Assembly: GCA_935421135.1 (NCBI GenBank)
Contig: OW285191.1
Coordinates: 7,697,504-7,761,503, forward strand
DNA length: 64,000 nucleotides
Direction: 5' to 3'
From: Bugulina stolonifera
Lineage: Eukaryota; Bryozoa; Gymnolaemata; Cheilostomatida; Bugulidae
The number at the start of each line of letters is the position of its first letter. Position 1 is the first letter of the stretch. The translations under genes and the position numbers were made by a program. Below, piece after piece: positions 11,577 through 23,620 of the stretch. Under the pieces are notes generated by a model. The model was given only the letters and a program-made list of their open reading frames with translations. It made no database searches and had not been told where the DNA came from.

Positions 11577-13070
11577 GATGTTGCAGTGCCTGCTGCAGTT
11601 GGGCCACCAGATGCCGATATGCTCTCTTACTTTATTCTATGAGTTTGTAGTACTGAAGCACTAATGAGTTTTACCATGCACTAGCCGATGCTTTCAAGAA
11701 AATGCAGTTTCATATCCATATAGCTCTTCAGGTAGGTAGTTGTATGAATAACTACTCGGAATCCTGTATCTTAAACATTGATGCTTTATCGGGAAAGAAG
11801 ATTTAGAATCTGATACTCCTTCAGAGTCTCTAATAATTTCGAATTTGGTTATTATAGTAATTACACTTACATGAATTATTCATTGTTACACATGAAGACT
11901 GTGTGTGTAGGCAGATCTATGTGCAAATGAAAGTAATACACGAGACAGTCATTTCTTGGTTGCAGATAGATTCTGGTAAGATGTTCCAGACAAAATGTTA
12001 TAGCCTTGGAATATCGCAAGAGACACCGATGGAGGGTAAACTATCCAGTTCAACAGGAACAACTTTAGGAAGAAACCTCATTCATCATTGCAGTTGGTCT
12101 GGTATCCATGCCGGCAGTTTCCTTGAGGTTAAATATTTGTCCTTTGCTTTTGCATGTAGGTGCAGTAGTGGTGAAAGCTAGATAGACCTCCTTACTCCTT
12201 AGTTGGGGTTTTGGAGAAGGGGAATAAATCTAGAGAAAGCGATTTTACTGAAAAACAGAGGTTATCTCAAATTTCTCCACTTCTGCATCTAAACAATTAT
12301 TGACCTCCATGGCCTGAATCTTGCAACCATTTGCTATCAGCCATTATGTTAGCTGTCAACATCATATGGTCAACAAGGTCAGTCTATAACTGTAGGGCTT
12401 GCCAGTGACCTCTACTTCACCAACTATGCAAGTGTTCAACTGTTGAAACCCAGGCAGTGAAGTTGAAGTTTGATCATAACACAGTCAGTCCACTCTGCAC
12501 TCTGCTGGAACTTCCTCCACTTGTACACCTCTGCTCTGACTGCTCAATACTCTCTAGCACAATCTGTTGGCTATGTTATAAAACCATAGTAGCACATAAG
12601 TGCTACATGCTACATGGTGGTAATCATTAGTGCTTTGCCATGGATTCAGCAGTTAAAGCTATCCTAGAATCCGCAGTAGCCTAGCCACCTGCAGTATAAT
12701 ATTTTAATGTGTACTTTTAATAATACTATTACCAATGTTTTTCATGGGTAGCAGAGTGTCAGAAATTATTTCCAATGATATTGTGTAAACCTTTTATACA
12801 TGCATGTATAGGTAGATATAATAAAGAATTCGTGATTACAATAATGTTTATAAAAATATAGTGTGTTGTGCCATATGGTACCTTCAGCATGTACATGCAC
12901 GTTCATTTGTCACACATAAGTTTTATAATGATAAAATGTATATTATATTACTGATACATGTACAGGTATAAATGCATTTGCATTGTTGACAGACGATGCT
13001 AAAGTCTATGTGATGCACTGCTCTGACAAATCCACTCAATTTATAAGTGCAGTCAAGAAACTGAAATGAA
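11577..13070 (+). other. Cluster of coding-like exons of an unrecognised gene or pseudogene
   Basis: Three plus-strand pieces look more like coding sequence than chance. (1) After an acceptor at 11576 the frame reads DVAVPAAVGPPDADMLSYFI, then a stop. (2) After an acceptor near 11965 a frame runs through FLEVKYLSFAFACRCSSGES to a stop at 12181. (3) After an acceptor ending at 12966 a frame reads AFALLTDDAKVYVMHCSDKS and then FISAVKKLK before a TGA near 13067. Pieces 1 and 3 have natural-looking amino-acid composition. I recognise no family, cannot prove they belong together, and cannot exclude a decayed gene. Confidence 0.25.
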
Positions 13071-13479
13071 AGTAAGGAAAACAAATACATGTATAATTAG
13101 CGTAGCATTATGTTATACGGATAATAGTATAAAGTTATCTCCCCAGAAATGGTCGATCGCCGGAAACCGTAGTCTCACAAAATAGTATGCCGAAATCTCA
13201 AAAAGGAGATAACTCCTAATTTCTCAATCGTTTAGAAGTAGTTTTAATTTCACTAATTGAGGCATAAGGAGGGTCATAAAATACAAATCCTTTGTTATTA
13301 ATAAGAGAACATATGTTGATTTAGTATACTGTACAATAATTGTTTGAATATCTTGTTTAGAACAGTACAAAAACTAACTTCAAAGTAGGGCACAATTTCT
13401 GAATTTCTCCTTTAATTCACAGGTGTTCTGGAATTCCATAGATCTCTAATGAGACTAATTCACTATTATAAAGCCTTGG

Positions 13480-13960
13480 TGCTACAACATTAATAATTGT
13501 AGAACTTTCCTGTCAAGCATATTAAATACAGTGTTAAATGATGCACTCCATAGTTCAAGATAGTTATGATTCTTTAAGCAAAGAGATTAGTGTAAATCTG
13601 ACAGTTAAATATACACAATTAGACAACAGATAGTTAAAACTCAACTGTGCTTGTGTAGTAATAAACATGACACTTTCATTATGGACAAATGAATTATTCC
13701 TCATTTAATATGCTTGTTCCTGTCTGCATGCTGCTGTCTTTGTACGAACAAAATGAAGCTGCCACATAAACTACATATCCCTACCTTTAGTGAACATTTT
13801 ACATATCTCACAAAAAACCATCAGAACTTGAAAGTATGTTTTATTGTAAGAACATGTGGAGACAGAAATGTGTTAGAATTTTCTAGAACACTCTATAAAT
13901 GAACATAATAGTTTGTTTTTATGAAATGGTGCACATGTGATCTGTCCGTATGACTAAAAT
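13480..13960. repeat. Dispersed repeat R1, copy b
   Basis: Matches parts of 4000-4330 and 18180-18430: the CTGACAGTTAAAT word, TCAACTGTGCTTGTGTAGTA, ATGACACTTTCATTATGG and ACAAATGAATTATTCC in the same order. It is shorter and diverged. Confidence 0.65.
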
Positions 13961-14149
13961 ACATTCCAACTGAGAACAATGGGATTTGATACTGCTTCTT
14001 AGACTATGTTCAGCCCATTTGATTAAAGGAGTTGTTCTCACAATCATTGTTCAATGTTAAACCCGCTGCTACACATTGAAAGTTTTTGGAAAGCCATCAT
14101 GATATTAGGCTCCATATCGGTTACGATATGTAGCATTGGTAGCAAACTA

Positions 14150-15206
14150 CCACTTTCCTTCCTTTAAGATAAACTGAACAAACCAAGGTCTCTGTTTTCA
14201 AATTTGCAAAATAAAAAGTTTTTTAAATTGAGTTTTAGACTTCCCTAACATTGCATTCTAAATCTAATTACATTAGAAAAGCAACAAATTGTGTTGTTTT
14301 ACACCAAATCTGTAGATACTTGCATATTGGACTTTTGAAATGAAGTAATTTTCCAACGTCTCAGAGATGACTAACTCTTATGCAATCATGGAACTAAATT
14401 AACTATGTTTAAAGTAGAACATGCACATTTTACTATAATACGCTAGTAGGCTTGTGGACATGTAATTGTACACTGTATTATCATTATTATAAGCATACAC
14501 ATTTACAAGTACATGTTGAAATTTAAAGTCAGTGATCACACTAAAGTGGTAAATGCAGGCCCATTATTCAAATATGTAGATACTTGCACATTGGGCTTTT
14601 GAAAGGAAGGGATTCTCCAGCAGATCAGAGATATACTACCTCTTTTTTGATCATGCAATTAAATCAATTATTTGTGAAGTAGAGCTATTATAATACACTA
14701 GTATGTATGTACTACATTATAATCATTGTACAGGTATAAGTTCCAATTTAAAATCAGTGATCATACTATAGAGAATCAAGACACAAAATATTAACTATGG
14801 TTTAGGTCTGTTATCATTTTGTATTCTTCTAAACATGCTACGAAAACAGTAGCTGAAATGAATACAATCTACTATGCAACAAAAGTAAAATAAACTTGAT
14901 AGTTATTATTGTGACACTACATACTGGGTGCAATCTGACTGTTTGTTAACTTTTCCCTAACTGAGAAAATGATAATAACTAGCTACCAGTTGACTGCTAT
15001 GATACAGGGCTTAGGTTTCAAATAGTTCATTTTGCATTGGTAAAATGTATCTGCTGTTGATTGGTGTAATTGGATAATACAGTAACTGACTATTTGTGAT
15101 GATTGGTGGAAATAGCTATTAGCACTGCCTTTGAATTTTCCATTGTCTTGTCACTAATTAATTACATGTATGTGACTGATAATTCACGTGTTCTATAATG
15201 TTTAAG
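14150..15206. repeat. Segmental duplication upstream of eIF1A (partner at 25530-26406)
   Basis: Successive blocks match 25530-26406 in the same order: TTCCTTTAAGATA near 14158, CTTCCCTAACA, AATTACATTAGAAAAGC, TCTGTAGATA, TTTAAAGTAGAA and AAAATCAGTGATCA. Both copies end at an eIF1A exon 2. Within this copy the part 14310-14540 is duplicated again, diverged, at 14565-14765. This shows that eIF1A exon 2 at 26.4 kb was copied together with about 1 kb of upstream DNA, so at the DNA level and not through a retrocopied mRNA. Confidence 0.75.
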
Positions 15207-16366
15207 GAAAAGGAGGCAAACAAAGACGAAGAGGTAAAGATGATAATGAGAACAAAAATCGTGAACTTACATTTAAAGAAGATGGACAAGGTAAGGAATA
15301 AGAATTCATTTACACAGTGGCCAACATATTATTCTGCATCTAATCAAACATGCATATGCATATTAGTGTAGCTGTTATATTATGAGAATATACTATATTA
15401 TGTAACAGTACCTGATATACATGTAGATATTTCAGAGTATGCACAAGCTACTAAAATGGTAGGAAATGGCTATTTGGAGGCAATGTGTTTTGATGGTGTT
15501 AAAAGACGTTGTCATATTTGTGGTAAACTACGGAAAAAGGTTTGTTTCAGTAAATTTACTAACATGTTAGTACTATATTAATAGAAATCCATTTTTAATA
15601 CATTTGAATTAAACTTGTACGAAGCTTCATGCTTCTGCAAAGCATGATGCTGCAGTAAGTGACAGTCAATGCTAATGGATCAAATGTTACATGTAGGTGT
15701 GGATCAGTCAGTCAGATATCATTCTGGTTAGCCTTAGAGACTTTGAAGACTCTAAGGCTGATGTCCTGCTAAAATATTCTGCAACTGAAGCCAAGAAGCT
15801 ACGGGCCTATGGAGAGCTTACTGAGACAGGTGAGCATGGTATGATAAAATGTAGAAATCTAGAAAAATAGTTTCAGGTGTTGTTAAATGAATCAGATAAA
15901 GATAGATTCTATCTTCAATAATTCTCCATTTTAGCGTTCAAAAAGGCTGTTAGAAAATTGGAAAGTTTATATACGCTTACTAAATATCTGCTTTGGTTTA
16001 GGTAAAAGCTTGCCTGTATTTTTTACATTATAATTTATAAATGCATGTTAAATATTTATGTATATATTAATACAATGTATATGTGAAGATAGACATAATT
16101 GATGGCGTTTACATGTAGCTTACATATTACATGTACTTTATACAGAAGTCATTTATATAGAAGTCATTGAGCATTTTTGCCATTGCTGCAATTCCCTCCT
16201 ATTCTGTTGGCCTATATATACATGTACATGTGCATGACTTTATGTACATATATATTGTGAGTTGAACTGTTATTGATTTGTAGCTAAGCTTGATGGTGAC
16301 TATGAAGGAGATGAGTTTGTCTTGTTTGATGATGTCGACCAGTTGGAGGAACATAATAATATATAG
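15207..16366 (+). CDS. EIF1A: Eukaryotic translation initiation factor 1A (eIF1A), exons 2-5
   Basis: eIF1A joins the 43S complex at the ribosomal A site and governs scanning and AUG choice. Exons: 15207-15290, 15436-15539, 15697-15829, 16284-16366, with phases 1,1,0,1 and lengths 84, 104, 133 and 83. The N-terminal tail [11 protein letters not shown] and the sequence [14 protein letters not shown] are nearly canonical. The OB-fold shows [20 protein letters not shown] and [16 protein letters not shown]. The tail ends [13 protein letters not shown], acidic with a terminal Ile like the DIDDI end that contacts eIF5B. This is the most conserved copy in the window and probably the working gene. 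The first coding exon (expected MPKNK plus 1 nt) was not found within about 2 kb upstream; it may be distant or lost. If exon 1 has the usual 16 nt, the protein is about 139 residues. Confidence 0.9.
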
Positions 16367-17247
16367 TGCATTGATATCTCAAGTGTGTAATATTTATTTA
16401 ATGTATCTCTCACTGTATTGTGAAGGGACTTTATAAGATATGTATGCTTGCACTTATGGCAAATGATTAACATACTATTAATACATTTAATATGTAGCTT
16501 ATAGACTTTTGATTTTGACACAAATTAAAATATATCATTATAATCACACAACCACAATACAGTGCATTATATTGTAACAGTAGTCATCCACTAAGGTAGA
16601 TGACTTATCAGGGTCTCGGCGTTCCTCTCATGGAAAAGGGGTTGCTGGTGAACAGTAAATGCGTACTAAAGCAATTTCAAAGAAGGCATTTCTAATATTT
16701 TTACATTGCCATAAATGGCCAATTTCAAATGGATCCACTAACAACTATCAGGTTACTTACTATACATGTAGGTCAAACTCCTTAGCATTCCATATATCGA
16801 TTTGCTATTTACTGCTCAAAGTGACACTATAATTGTCTAGATTGACAATATCATAATCTCTATTACCTGGCTGATAATACTGTCTTCACAACAACATTGT
16901 GGAACTTATTCACAGTCCAAGTGTTCCAAACTGCTACAACTTTTCCTCTCTTTAACCTTGCAGAAGGATACCTTTGAAAAGGCTACTTTTGCATGTGCAT
17001 GTAATGCAAAATGTTGGTGAGAGCTAATGTTTTCATAATGAATAATAATACAAGCATCATATATAAGATTTAGATCAAAATATAAAAATATGTTTTGTTT
17101 TATTATTCATGTGGATATAGGTGGTCATCCATCAATGTTTTTAGCACACAGAAAAATATTTTATACAGTGGAAGTTGCTTAATTCAGCCTAGGGTAATTC
17201 AGGCAGAGATTAGAGTTGATTTAGTATTTGAACTAGTAGACAAAAGA
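16367..17247. other. 3' flank of eIF1A and intergenic DNA
   Basis: AT-rich. Probably holds the eIF1A 3' untranslated region; I did not find a convincing AATAAA close to the stop. No other gene or repeat was recognised. Confidence 0.4.
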
Positions 17248-17787
17248 AAGCTAAAACTCAACTACGCCAGTACTAGAACAGACACTTTAATTATGGAAAA
17301 GGGAGATATTCTTTATTTACTGAGCATGTTCAATCATTACACAATCACTGAATAATATCTCTGTTTTGTTAATAACAAAATACAACTACTCTTTCATTCA
17401 AACTTTCTGTGAACCGTATAAAAACTTCATATACAAGTGTTTGGTTTTCTGAACTGTCAAAAATACACCACACACATTACATCTAGTTATAACCTACATT
17501 TTTTAATATCATACTCAAAGCTAAAACTCAACTACGCCAGTACTAGAACAGACACTTTAATTATGGAAAAGGGAGATATTCTTTATTTACTGAGCATGTT
17601 CAATCATTACACAATCACTGAATAATATCTCTGTTTTGTTAATAACAAAATACAACTACTCTTTCATTCAAACTTTCTGTGAACCGTATAAAAACTTCAT
17701 ATACAAGTGTTTGGTTTTCTGAACTGTCAAAAATACACCACACACATTACATCTAGTTATAACCTACATTTTTTAATATCATACTCA
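17248..17787 (+). repeat. Perfect 270-bp tandem duplication
   Basis: 17248-17517 and 17518-17787 are the same 270-bp sequence head to tail; I found no difference by eye. The unit lies at the edge of repeat R1 copy c and contains GACACTTTAATTATGG. Identity between the units, while R1 copies elsewhere are well diverged, means a very recent duplication, or an assembly duplication. Confidence 0.93.
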
Positions 17788-18440
17788 CTGATAAACATAG
17801 CAACTTTTCAGAAATTGTTATACAAATCAGATTCCAAAGATCAAAATCTAGCAATTCAAATCAAAGGGGTAATCTAGGCAGTATACACTAAACTAAACCC
17901 TACTATTATTACATGGGGAACCTGCAAGAACCTGTCAAAGAAAATTGACATCTTACTCCTTTGAGACATCTTCTGAAATTATCCAAATCACTCCAACTAG
18001 TATAATTCATTATAATATAACCCCTTGGTGACACTCCTTATCAGCAATTCCGAAACCCAATAACTCTAGGATTTACCTACATGTAATTAGTATGTCAATG
18101 GCCAGAATATTAACCACAGTGTTAAATGTTCTACTGTACTCAATGATATTGTACTTAATAGTACGATAGAGATATGATACTTTGAGCTGAGAGTAGAGAG
18201 ATTAGTGTATTTATAATAGCTAAATAATCACAAGTAAAAGACAGAAAACTAAAACTTAACTGTGCTTGTGAGGTACTAGATGTGACACTTTGATTAAAGA
18301 CAAATGAATTATTCAATATACATCCACACTGCTGTCTTTGTAGGAACTGCTACAAGGACTACCATATCCCTACTTCTTGTGAATGGTATAGAAATCTCAC
18401 ATAAAACCTTTTAATTGTTCTGAAGTGTTGAAACTATGTT
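17788..18440. repeat. Dispersed repeat R1, copy c
   Basis: Collinear with about 3540-4260, including the TGACATCTTACTCCTTTGAG, GGTGACACTC, GAAACCCAATAA and ACAAATGAATTATTCAATAT landmarks. Substitutions and indels are frequent. No conserved coding frame. Confidence 0.7.
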
Positions 18441-18642
18441 TACATGAAGAAAGAAGAACTTCCGCCCTGAGAAAAAACACTTTTATTCTCCCACTGAAGA
18501 CTTGGGTTTTCATATCTTGTCAAAGGTGTAAATGGATATTTATATGGCCTAGTAGTTGCAAAACGCTAGTGTTAGCTAGTATTTTTATTATGAACGTAAA
18601 ACAAGACACTATTTCATTTTCATTCATTTCCATATATTTTAG

Positions 18643-18729
18643 CGCTCATCCTAGCACCATCATCAGAGGATAAAGCTGATGAAGATGTTCAAATGAGTGT
18701 TGAAATATACGGAAAAAGTCAAAACAGAC
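18643..18729 (+). other. Candidate isolated exon of an unknown gene
   Basis: An 87-nt segment between a good acceptor (TATATTTTAG) and a strong donor (GTGAGT). In one frame it reads an acidic peptide containing APSSEDKADEDVQMSVEIYG. 87 is a multiple of 3, so it would be a skippable exon. I recognise no family and see no partner exons. Confidence 0.25.
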
Positions 18730-19127
18730 GTGAGTCGTATTTTACAATTCATAATATACAAGTATATAGTAGGCTGAGAAATATTGAAATATATACATTA
18801 CATCTCTGCATTATGATGTACACCAGTTTTGAATTAATATTAGGAATGTTGGAAATGTGGCTACCATTACTTGTTTTGTGATAACTGAGGGAGCGGATGT
18901 TCGCTTCTTATATCATTGTTATCTCCCAGGCATTGAAAATATTTAACCTCTTAATGACATTAGTAGTGTTCAGTATTTACAGACCAGTGTGTGAATTATA
19001 ATCAGCTATGAATATGCAACCATAAGCAACCAGAACACTGCTACGAAGTGGCCATAATAAGAGGGGTGCCTCGTGTGTAGTTCACTCAGAGGATATCTAC
19101 TGCTCATTGGTAAAACTTCCTTTTTGA

Positions 19128-19205
19128 AAGGTTGGTGAGCTGGTGTAGTGGGTAGCATGTTCTGTTCACTGTACTTCTAGGTGATTAGGTGCCATGTTAC
19201 TTACC
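19128..19205 (+). repeat. SINE-like fragment (matches 48778-48835 inverted)
   Basis: Begins with a tRNA box-A-like GGTGTAGTGGGTAGCATG and continues TTCTGTTCACTG and TGATTAGGTGCCA, which recurs in reverse orientation at 48778-48835. The box B is not conserved. Probably a decayed tRNA-derived SINE head. Confidence 0.5.
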
Positions 19206-19715
19206 AATATATATAGTTGTAGGTCCATATGTACAGTATTACTTGCATAAAAATATAGGGTAGATAGACTATAATGTGTTAAATTGCATTAAATTATACT
19301 GTGTTATGTTTTAATACAGTATCAGTATGTATTGCAACATGCATGCATTGTACACTGTATTACTACATAGTAATATGAACACAGACTTCATTGGAGGGGT
19401 AGTAAGTCATGTAAAAGTCACTCACACCAACTGAGAGTGGTGTAAGTGTGGGATACATCATTTAGGGCCACATGCTGTAAAAACCACTTTACATAATACA
19501 CGAGAACATTGTAGAATTAGGGTATTCTCTTGTAAGAAGTAAATTTTACCAAAAACCCAGTGATCAACTAGATCCTACTTTCTGTTTGAAGCTTAAACTT
19601 GGAATAGCTATATCGGATGAGTACATTGGGTCATTATCTAATATTATCAATAGATAGTTCAATATAGTCACAACTGGCGGCATTCCAAAGTCACACAAGT
19701 TGACTATTTTTAATA

Positions 19716-20221
19716 TCCTAAAAGCAGAAACATTTTGCGAGTTTTAACTTTTGCAAATTTCGCGAACTCGCAAAGAATTTCCATCGCTATTAATATCTGC
19801 TTTTAAACTGATTTAAATAATTTCTGGTTTAAACAGACCAGACATGCAGCTATATAGCTATATGATACATAGTTTAATATTTCACAAAGCAGCAAGTATT
19901 TGCTGTAACATAATTGGTAAGTAGCCTAGAGTAGGAGCTTAATCAGAGGATTTTTTAACAAGCTATAGTAATTACTTGACTTCACAGGTGGGCTTACTGT
20001 ACTATATAGGAGTCAGTTGTAGTTTTGTACTGTATGTAAGTGGGGTTTAAATCTGAGTAAACATAGAGCCTAGTTAAGATTGGTTTTAATGCTGAAATAT
20101 GCTTGAACATCAATTTTGGGGCTTAAACAAATTTCGCGATAGGCCAAACTCCTATTGCAAATTGCTCCAGGATTAGCAAACTCGCGAAACTTTCTTCCGC
20201 GAAATATTTCTGCTTTTAGGG
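19716..20221. mobile_element. 506-bp MITE with about 26-bp terminal inverted repeats and TA target duplication
   Basis: The left end TCCTAAAAGCAGAAACATTT and the reverse complement of the right end CCCTAAAAGCAGAAATATTT match at all but two of the first 20 positions. TA flanks both sides (19714-19715 and 20222-20223). The interior repeats TTTCGCGA and ACTCGCGAA words near both ends. It has no transposase frame, so it is non-autonomous. The TA duplication fits Tc1/mariner, but the family is inference. Confidence 0.85.
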
Positions 20222-20350
20222 TAGTGAATTAGAACTACTTTTTCTATGATATAAATAATGGTAAATCTAGAGAAATGAATAACCCAGGAGAAAAGGTACC
20301 AAAAGAAGTTTCTTTACATTTATCACACTGCCATACTGCGGATGTATGCG

Positions 20351-20443
20351 ATTGGAGAATATCGTTTTGTTACCTAGGTGATGATTGGAGGGTACAAATC
20401 AAGCTCCGCCTTAGAATATCCCTTTGTCTTGCCAGTATATAAG
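20351..20443 (+). promoter_or_regulatory. Core promoter of the eIF1A copy at 20.5 kb
   Basis: TATATAAG at 20436-20443, about 97 nt before the ATG at 20540, with inverted CCAAT boxes (GATTGGA) at 20351-20355 and 20384-20388. Order and spacing resemble the promoter of the minus-strand eIF1A paralog at 6.4 kb. Confidence 0.6.
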
Positions 20444-20539
20444 GTTGGTGAAGAGTGTCCAATTCTCATTACAGATTTGTGCCTTTCTAGACAGACTATC
20501 ATTCTACCTTGAAACATTCATTACAACATACTGAACACC

Positions 20540-21870
20540 ATGCCTAAATATACAGGTAAGACGTGACAATTGAGTTGGTTTGCTTTAGAACAAGCACTGA
20601 TTTAATTTTTTTGTAGATATTTTATTGGTTTCATGTCATGAAAAAAGTTGTATCTATATTAAGACATTTTCTCGTAAGCATTTAGAATAAAAGCATTATC
20701 AATTCGACTCATGCTTTATTATCAACACCTATTCCGAGAAAGTTCCCCAAACACCACTCTGCAAACAGTAAAGAGTTTTTTAATTTAAGGGGTAATAAGA
20801 GATTTAACAATGCCTTGCAAAACAAAAATTGACCGGTTGTATTTATAATACTGCGTTCTTGAGTCAAAGACTACAGGGAATCAATTCTTCATTTTCTGAC
20901 TTTCTAGCAAAAGAAAGAAAACAGAAAAAACTCGGGAGAAAGGACAAGGTGAATGAAAATAGAGTCTTGGAATTCAAGGAAGATATGCAAGGTGGCTAAG
21001 TCATGAGCAATGTGCAACCCTCATAACCAACTGTCTCTGATACATTTATGTAACTATGAAGGCTATTACTGTATTTCATATTTCTGACTAACTACTTTAA
21101 ATTGCACCTGTACATAACATGATAAAATGATAATTTGATAAAATTTTAGAATATGGACAAGTCACGAAATTGCTAGAAGGTTGCCGATTTGAAGTCGGCT
21201 TCTTCGACCAGAAAAATCACCGCTGCATCATTCGTGGCGGCATGAAAACAAGGTATGTAAATGTATGATTTAATATAAGTCTGTTTACTTGATAGCATAT
21301 TTAGTATTATAACTCTTGCTTACGAGGAAATCAATTTGTTTCAACAAAGTAGCCGTAGTCTATATGTTGTGATGTAGGTGTGGATCAAACAGTGGGACTA
21401 TGTGCTAGTAAGCCTCGGGGATTTTCAGCCAAAGCATGGCGATATAATTTGGAGATATAGCACCAAGAAAGTGTATAAGCTTATAGTTTATGGAGAGCTT
21501 CCAGAGACAGGTATTTGAAGATAGTCCTACTGAATTCATGCTTTTTATGTAGCAATTATGTTATATAGGTTTTACAAGGTTGCATATAGTGGAAGGAAGT
21601 AGCATTTTAGCCAGCCAATAGCATAATCCCTCTTTTCATATTTCTTTTGATACAAAGTAGAATTGACTTTCCATGTCAATGTGTATAATATTTGCTGGAA
21701 GTACTTCAGATTTGTGTACCCACACTGTTTTATTTAATTTACTTTAGCAGAAGATGCTAGTCTCATCATTTCATCGGATCTGTTGTTTATATAATTATTC
21801 TTTTGCAGCCAAGATTGGAGAAGATGAGGTGGAGGAGATTGTATTTTTTGAACCCAATATTGCTAGCTGA
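20540..21870 (+). pseudogene. eIF1A paralog with 1-nt deletion in exon 3 (all five exons present)
   Basis: Exons: 20540-20555 (MPKYT plus 1 nt), 20908-20991, 21150-21252, 21378-21510, 21809-21870. Exon lengths 16, 84, 103, 133 and 62. The family value for exon 3 is 104, so one base is missing near its end (around 21245-21251), and after splicing exon 4 reads into an early stop. The donor of exon 2 is GTGGCT instead of GTAAGG, which is weak. Otherwise the exons are clean: RVLEFKEDMQEYGQV, VWIKQWDYVLVSLGDFQPKH and VYKLIVYGELPETAKIGEDE, ending FFEPNIAS. The basic N-terminal tail is changed and the acidic C-terminal end is missing. It retains a TATA/CCAAT promoter. Either a recent pseudogene or a gene with a sequencing error at one base. 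Confidence 0.8.
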
Positions 21871-22194
21871 CTGAATGACATTTTTACTTACTTTATTTAA
21901 ATTATAGACATATTATCATTTAACTAATCAAATACTTTACTACTTTATAACTTTATAACTTGTAATTTCTTATACTACTCATAAATTAGTCTGCTTTATC
22001 TAAAATCCGCTTCTATATTGCTTCACTAATTATAATACAACAAAACAGCACAGGAACTCATAGAGTTAGCAAAATTGTGAAATCTATTTAGTTTTCAATT
22101 CAAATAACTGGCAGTAGTAACTCTACATTCAGAGCTACTTTATATACAGTACATGTGCATGTAGATGTGGTATTATGATTGAGATTAATATTAC

Positions 22195-23620
22195 TGTGAC
22201 TACCAAAGGAGTTTGAAAGTTATTAAGTGACATTGATACCAACAAAGCAGGTGGACCTGATAACATATCAGGTGTTGTGTTGAAAGTTTTTGCTCCTGTC
22301 ATCAACATTTCTCTTAAAGATATATTTTCATATTCACTTTCATCAGGAGTACTTCCTTCAGTTTGGAGGCTGGCCAGAATTCAGCCAGTCCATAAAAAGG
22401 GAAGTAAACAGCTACCTAAAAACTATCGCCCAGTCTCTTTGACTTGTATAACATGCAAGCTTCTTGAGCACATTATTTCCTCCCATTTACACCGTGTTTT
22501 ACAAGAAGTAGACTTTTTTGCTGATGGTCAACATGGTTTTCGTCCACACAGATCCTGTGATACACAACTCGTCCATACTCTTGGACATGTTTCCCATTTG
22601 TATGATTTAGGTAACACCATAAAATTACTTATTTTAGATTTTTCGAAAGCATTTGATACAGTAAATCATAGGAAGCTGATTTTCAAATTAACACAAATAT
22701 TGGTATCAACAGTACTATTGTCAGCTGGATTTCAAAATTTTTGAATGATCGAAGACAATATGTCACTGTAGAAGGTCAAAACTCCAGCTGTCGACCTGTA
22801 ACATCAGGAGTTCCTCAGGGTTCAGTTTTAGGGCCACTTCTCTTTTTGATTTTTAGCAATGATCTGCCTTCACAATTAAAGTCTCCATGTAGGTTATTTG
22901 CAGATGATGTGATCATTTATAATACCGTTAAAAAATGCATCAATCTTACAACAAGATCTAAATAAGCTAGAAATGTGGTCGGAGAAGTGGCAATTGAGTT
23001 TTAATGTCTCAAAGTGTAGTTTTTTGCAAATTGGACGGAAAGGACGAAGTGATAAACAAGACTATTTTTTACACCACCAAATTTTAAAACAAGTTGAATT
23101 TCACATGTATCTCGGAGTCTGTCTGCAGTCTAATTTAAAATGGGATCGCCATATTAACAAAATTACCCACACTGCAACACTAAGGCTAGCTCAACTGCGC
23201 AGAATTTTAAAGTATGCAAATATGCCAACATGCAGAGTAGCATATTTAACATTAATTAGTAAGACCTTTGCTAGAGTTTGCAAGCCAAGTGTGGGACCCT
23301 CATCAAAAAACTCTAATTAAACAAATTGAAAAGGTACAAAATAAAGATTTATTTATAAAATTAGAGGGCAAGTTAGTTTTAAACAGCTGAGGGAAAAGGT
23401 AGGCATAAAGTCTTTACAAGAACGGAGGAAGGAGGCAAGATTGTCACTTTTTTCAAGGTGCCTGCCTGAAGGTATTGAGCTAACTTTTAATCATAATTTA
23501 GATAAGATACACAAAACAAGACAGGCCGTTAATACAGTCATATACACCACACATCAGAACAAATATCTTTTATTCCTCATTTTGGCCCAGAACCCTGAGA
23601 GAGCTACGGTCTGAATGAAT
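22195..23620 (+). pseudogene. Broken non-LTR retrotransposon reverse transcriptase (Jockey/CR1 type)
   Basis: RT motifs appear in order but in shifting frames: NKAGGPDNIS near 22235, LARIQPVHKKGS, NYRPVSLTCITCKLLEHI, LDFSKAFDTVNH near 22640, SGVPQGSVLGPLLFLI near 22810, and a YADD equivalent changed to FADDVIIY near 22905. Then MWSEKWQLSFNVSKC at 22973 and the ending WPRTLREL near 23590. Frame changes occur near 22710 and 22955 and again after about 23270. It is the same superfamily as the element at 8.5 kb but a different and older lineage. The 5' part, including the endonuclease, is missing. Confidence 0.88.

Noticed and set aside
13187..13205. MPKSQK-like start (ATGCCGAAATCTCAAAAAG) as the missing exon 1 of the 15.2-kb eIF1A gene
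   Set aside because: It is not followed by a GT donor (the next bases are GAGATAAC), and it lies 2 kb away. The resemblance is probably chance.
17095..17625. Two identical small frames (LKLNYASTRTDTLIMEKG)
   Set aside because: They are the same stretch of the 270-bp tandem duplication; identity follows from the duplication and not from selection on a protein.
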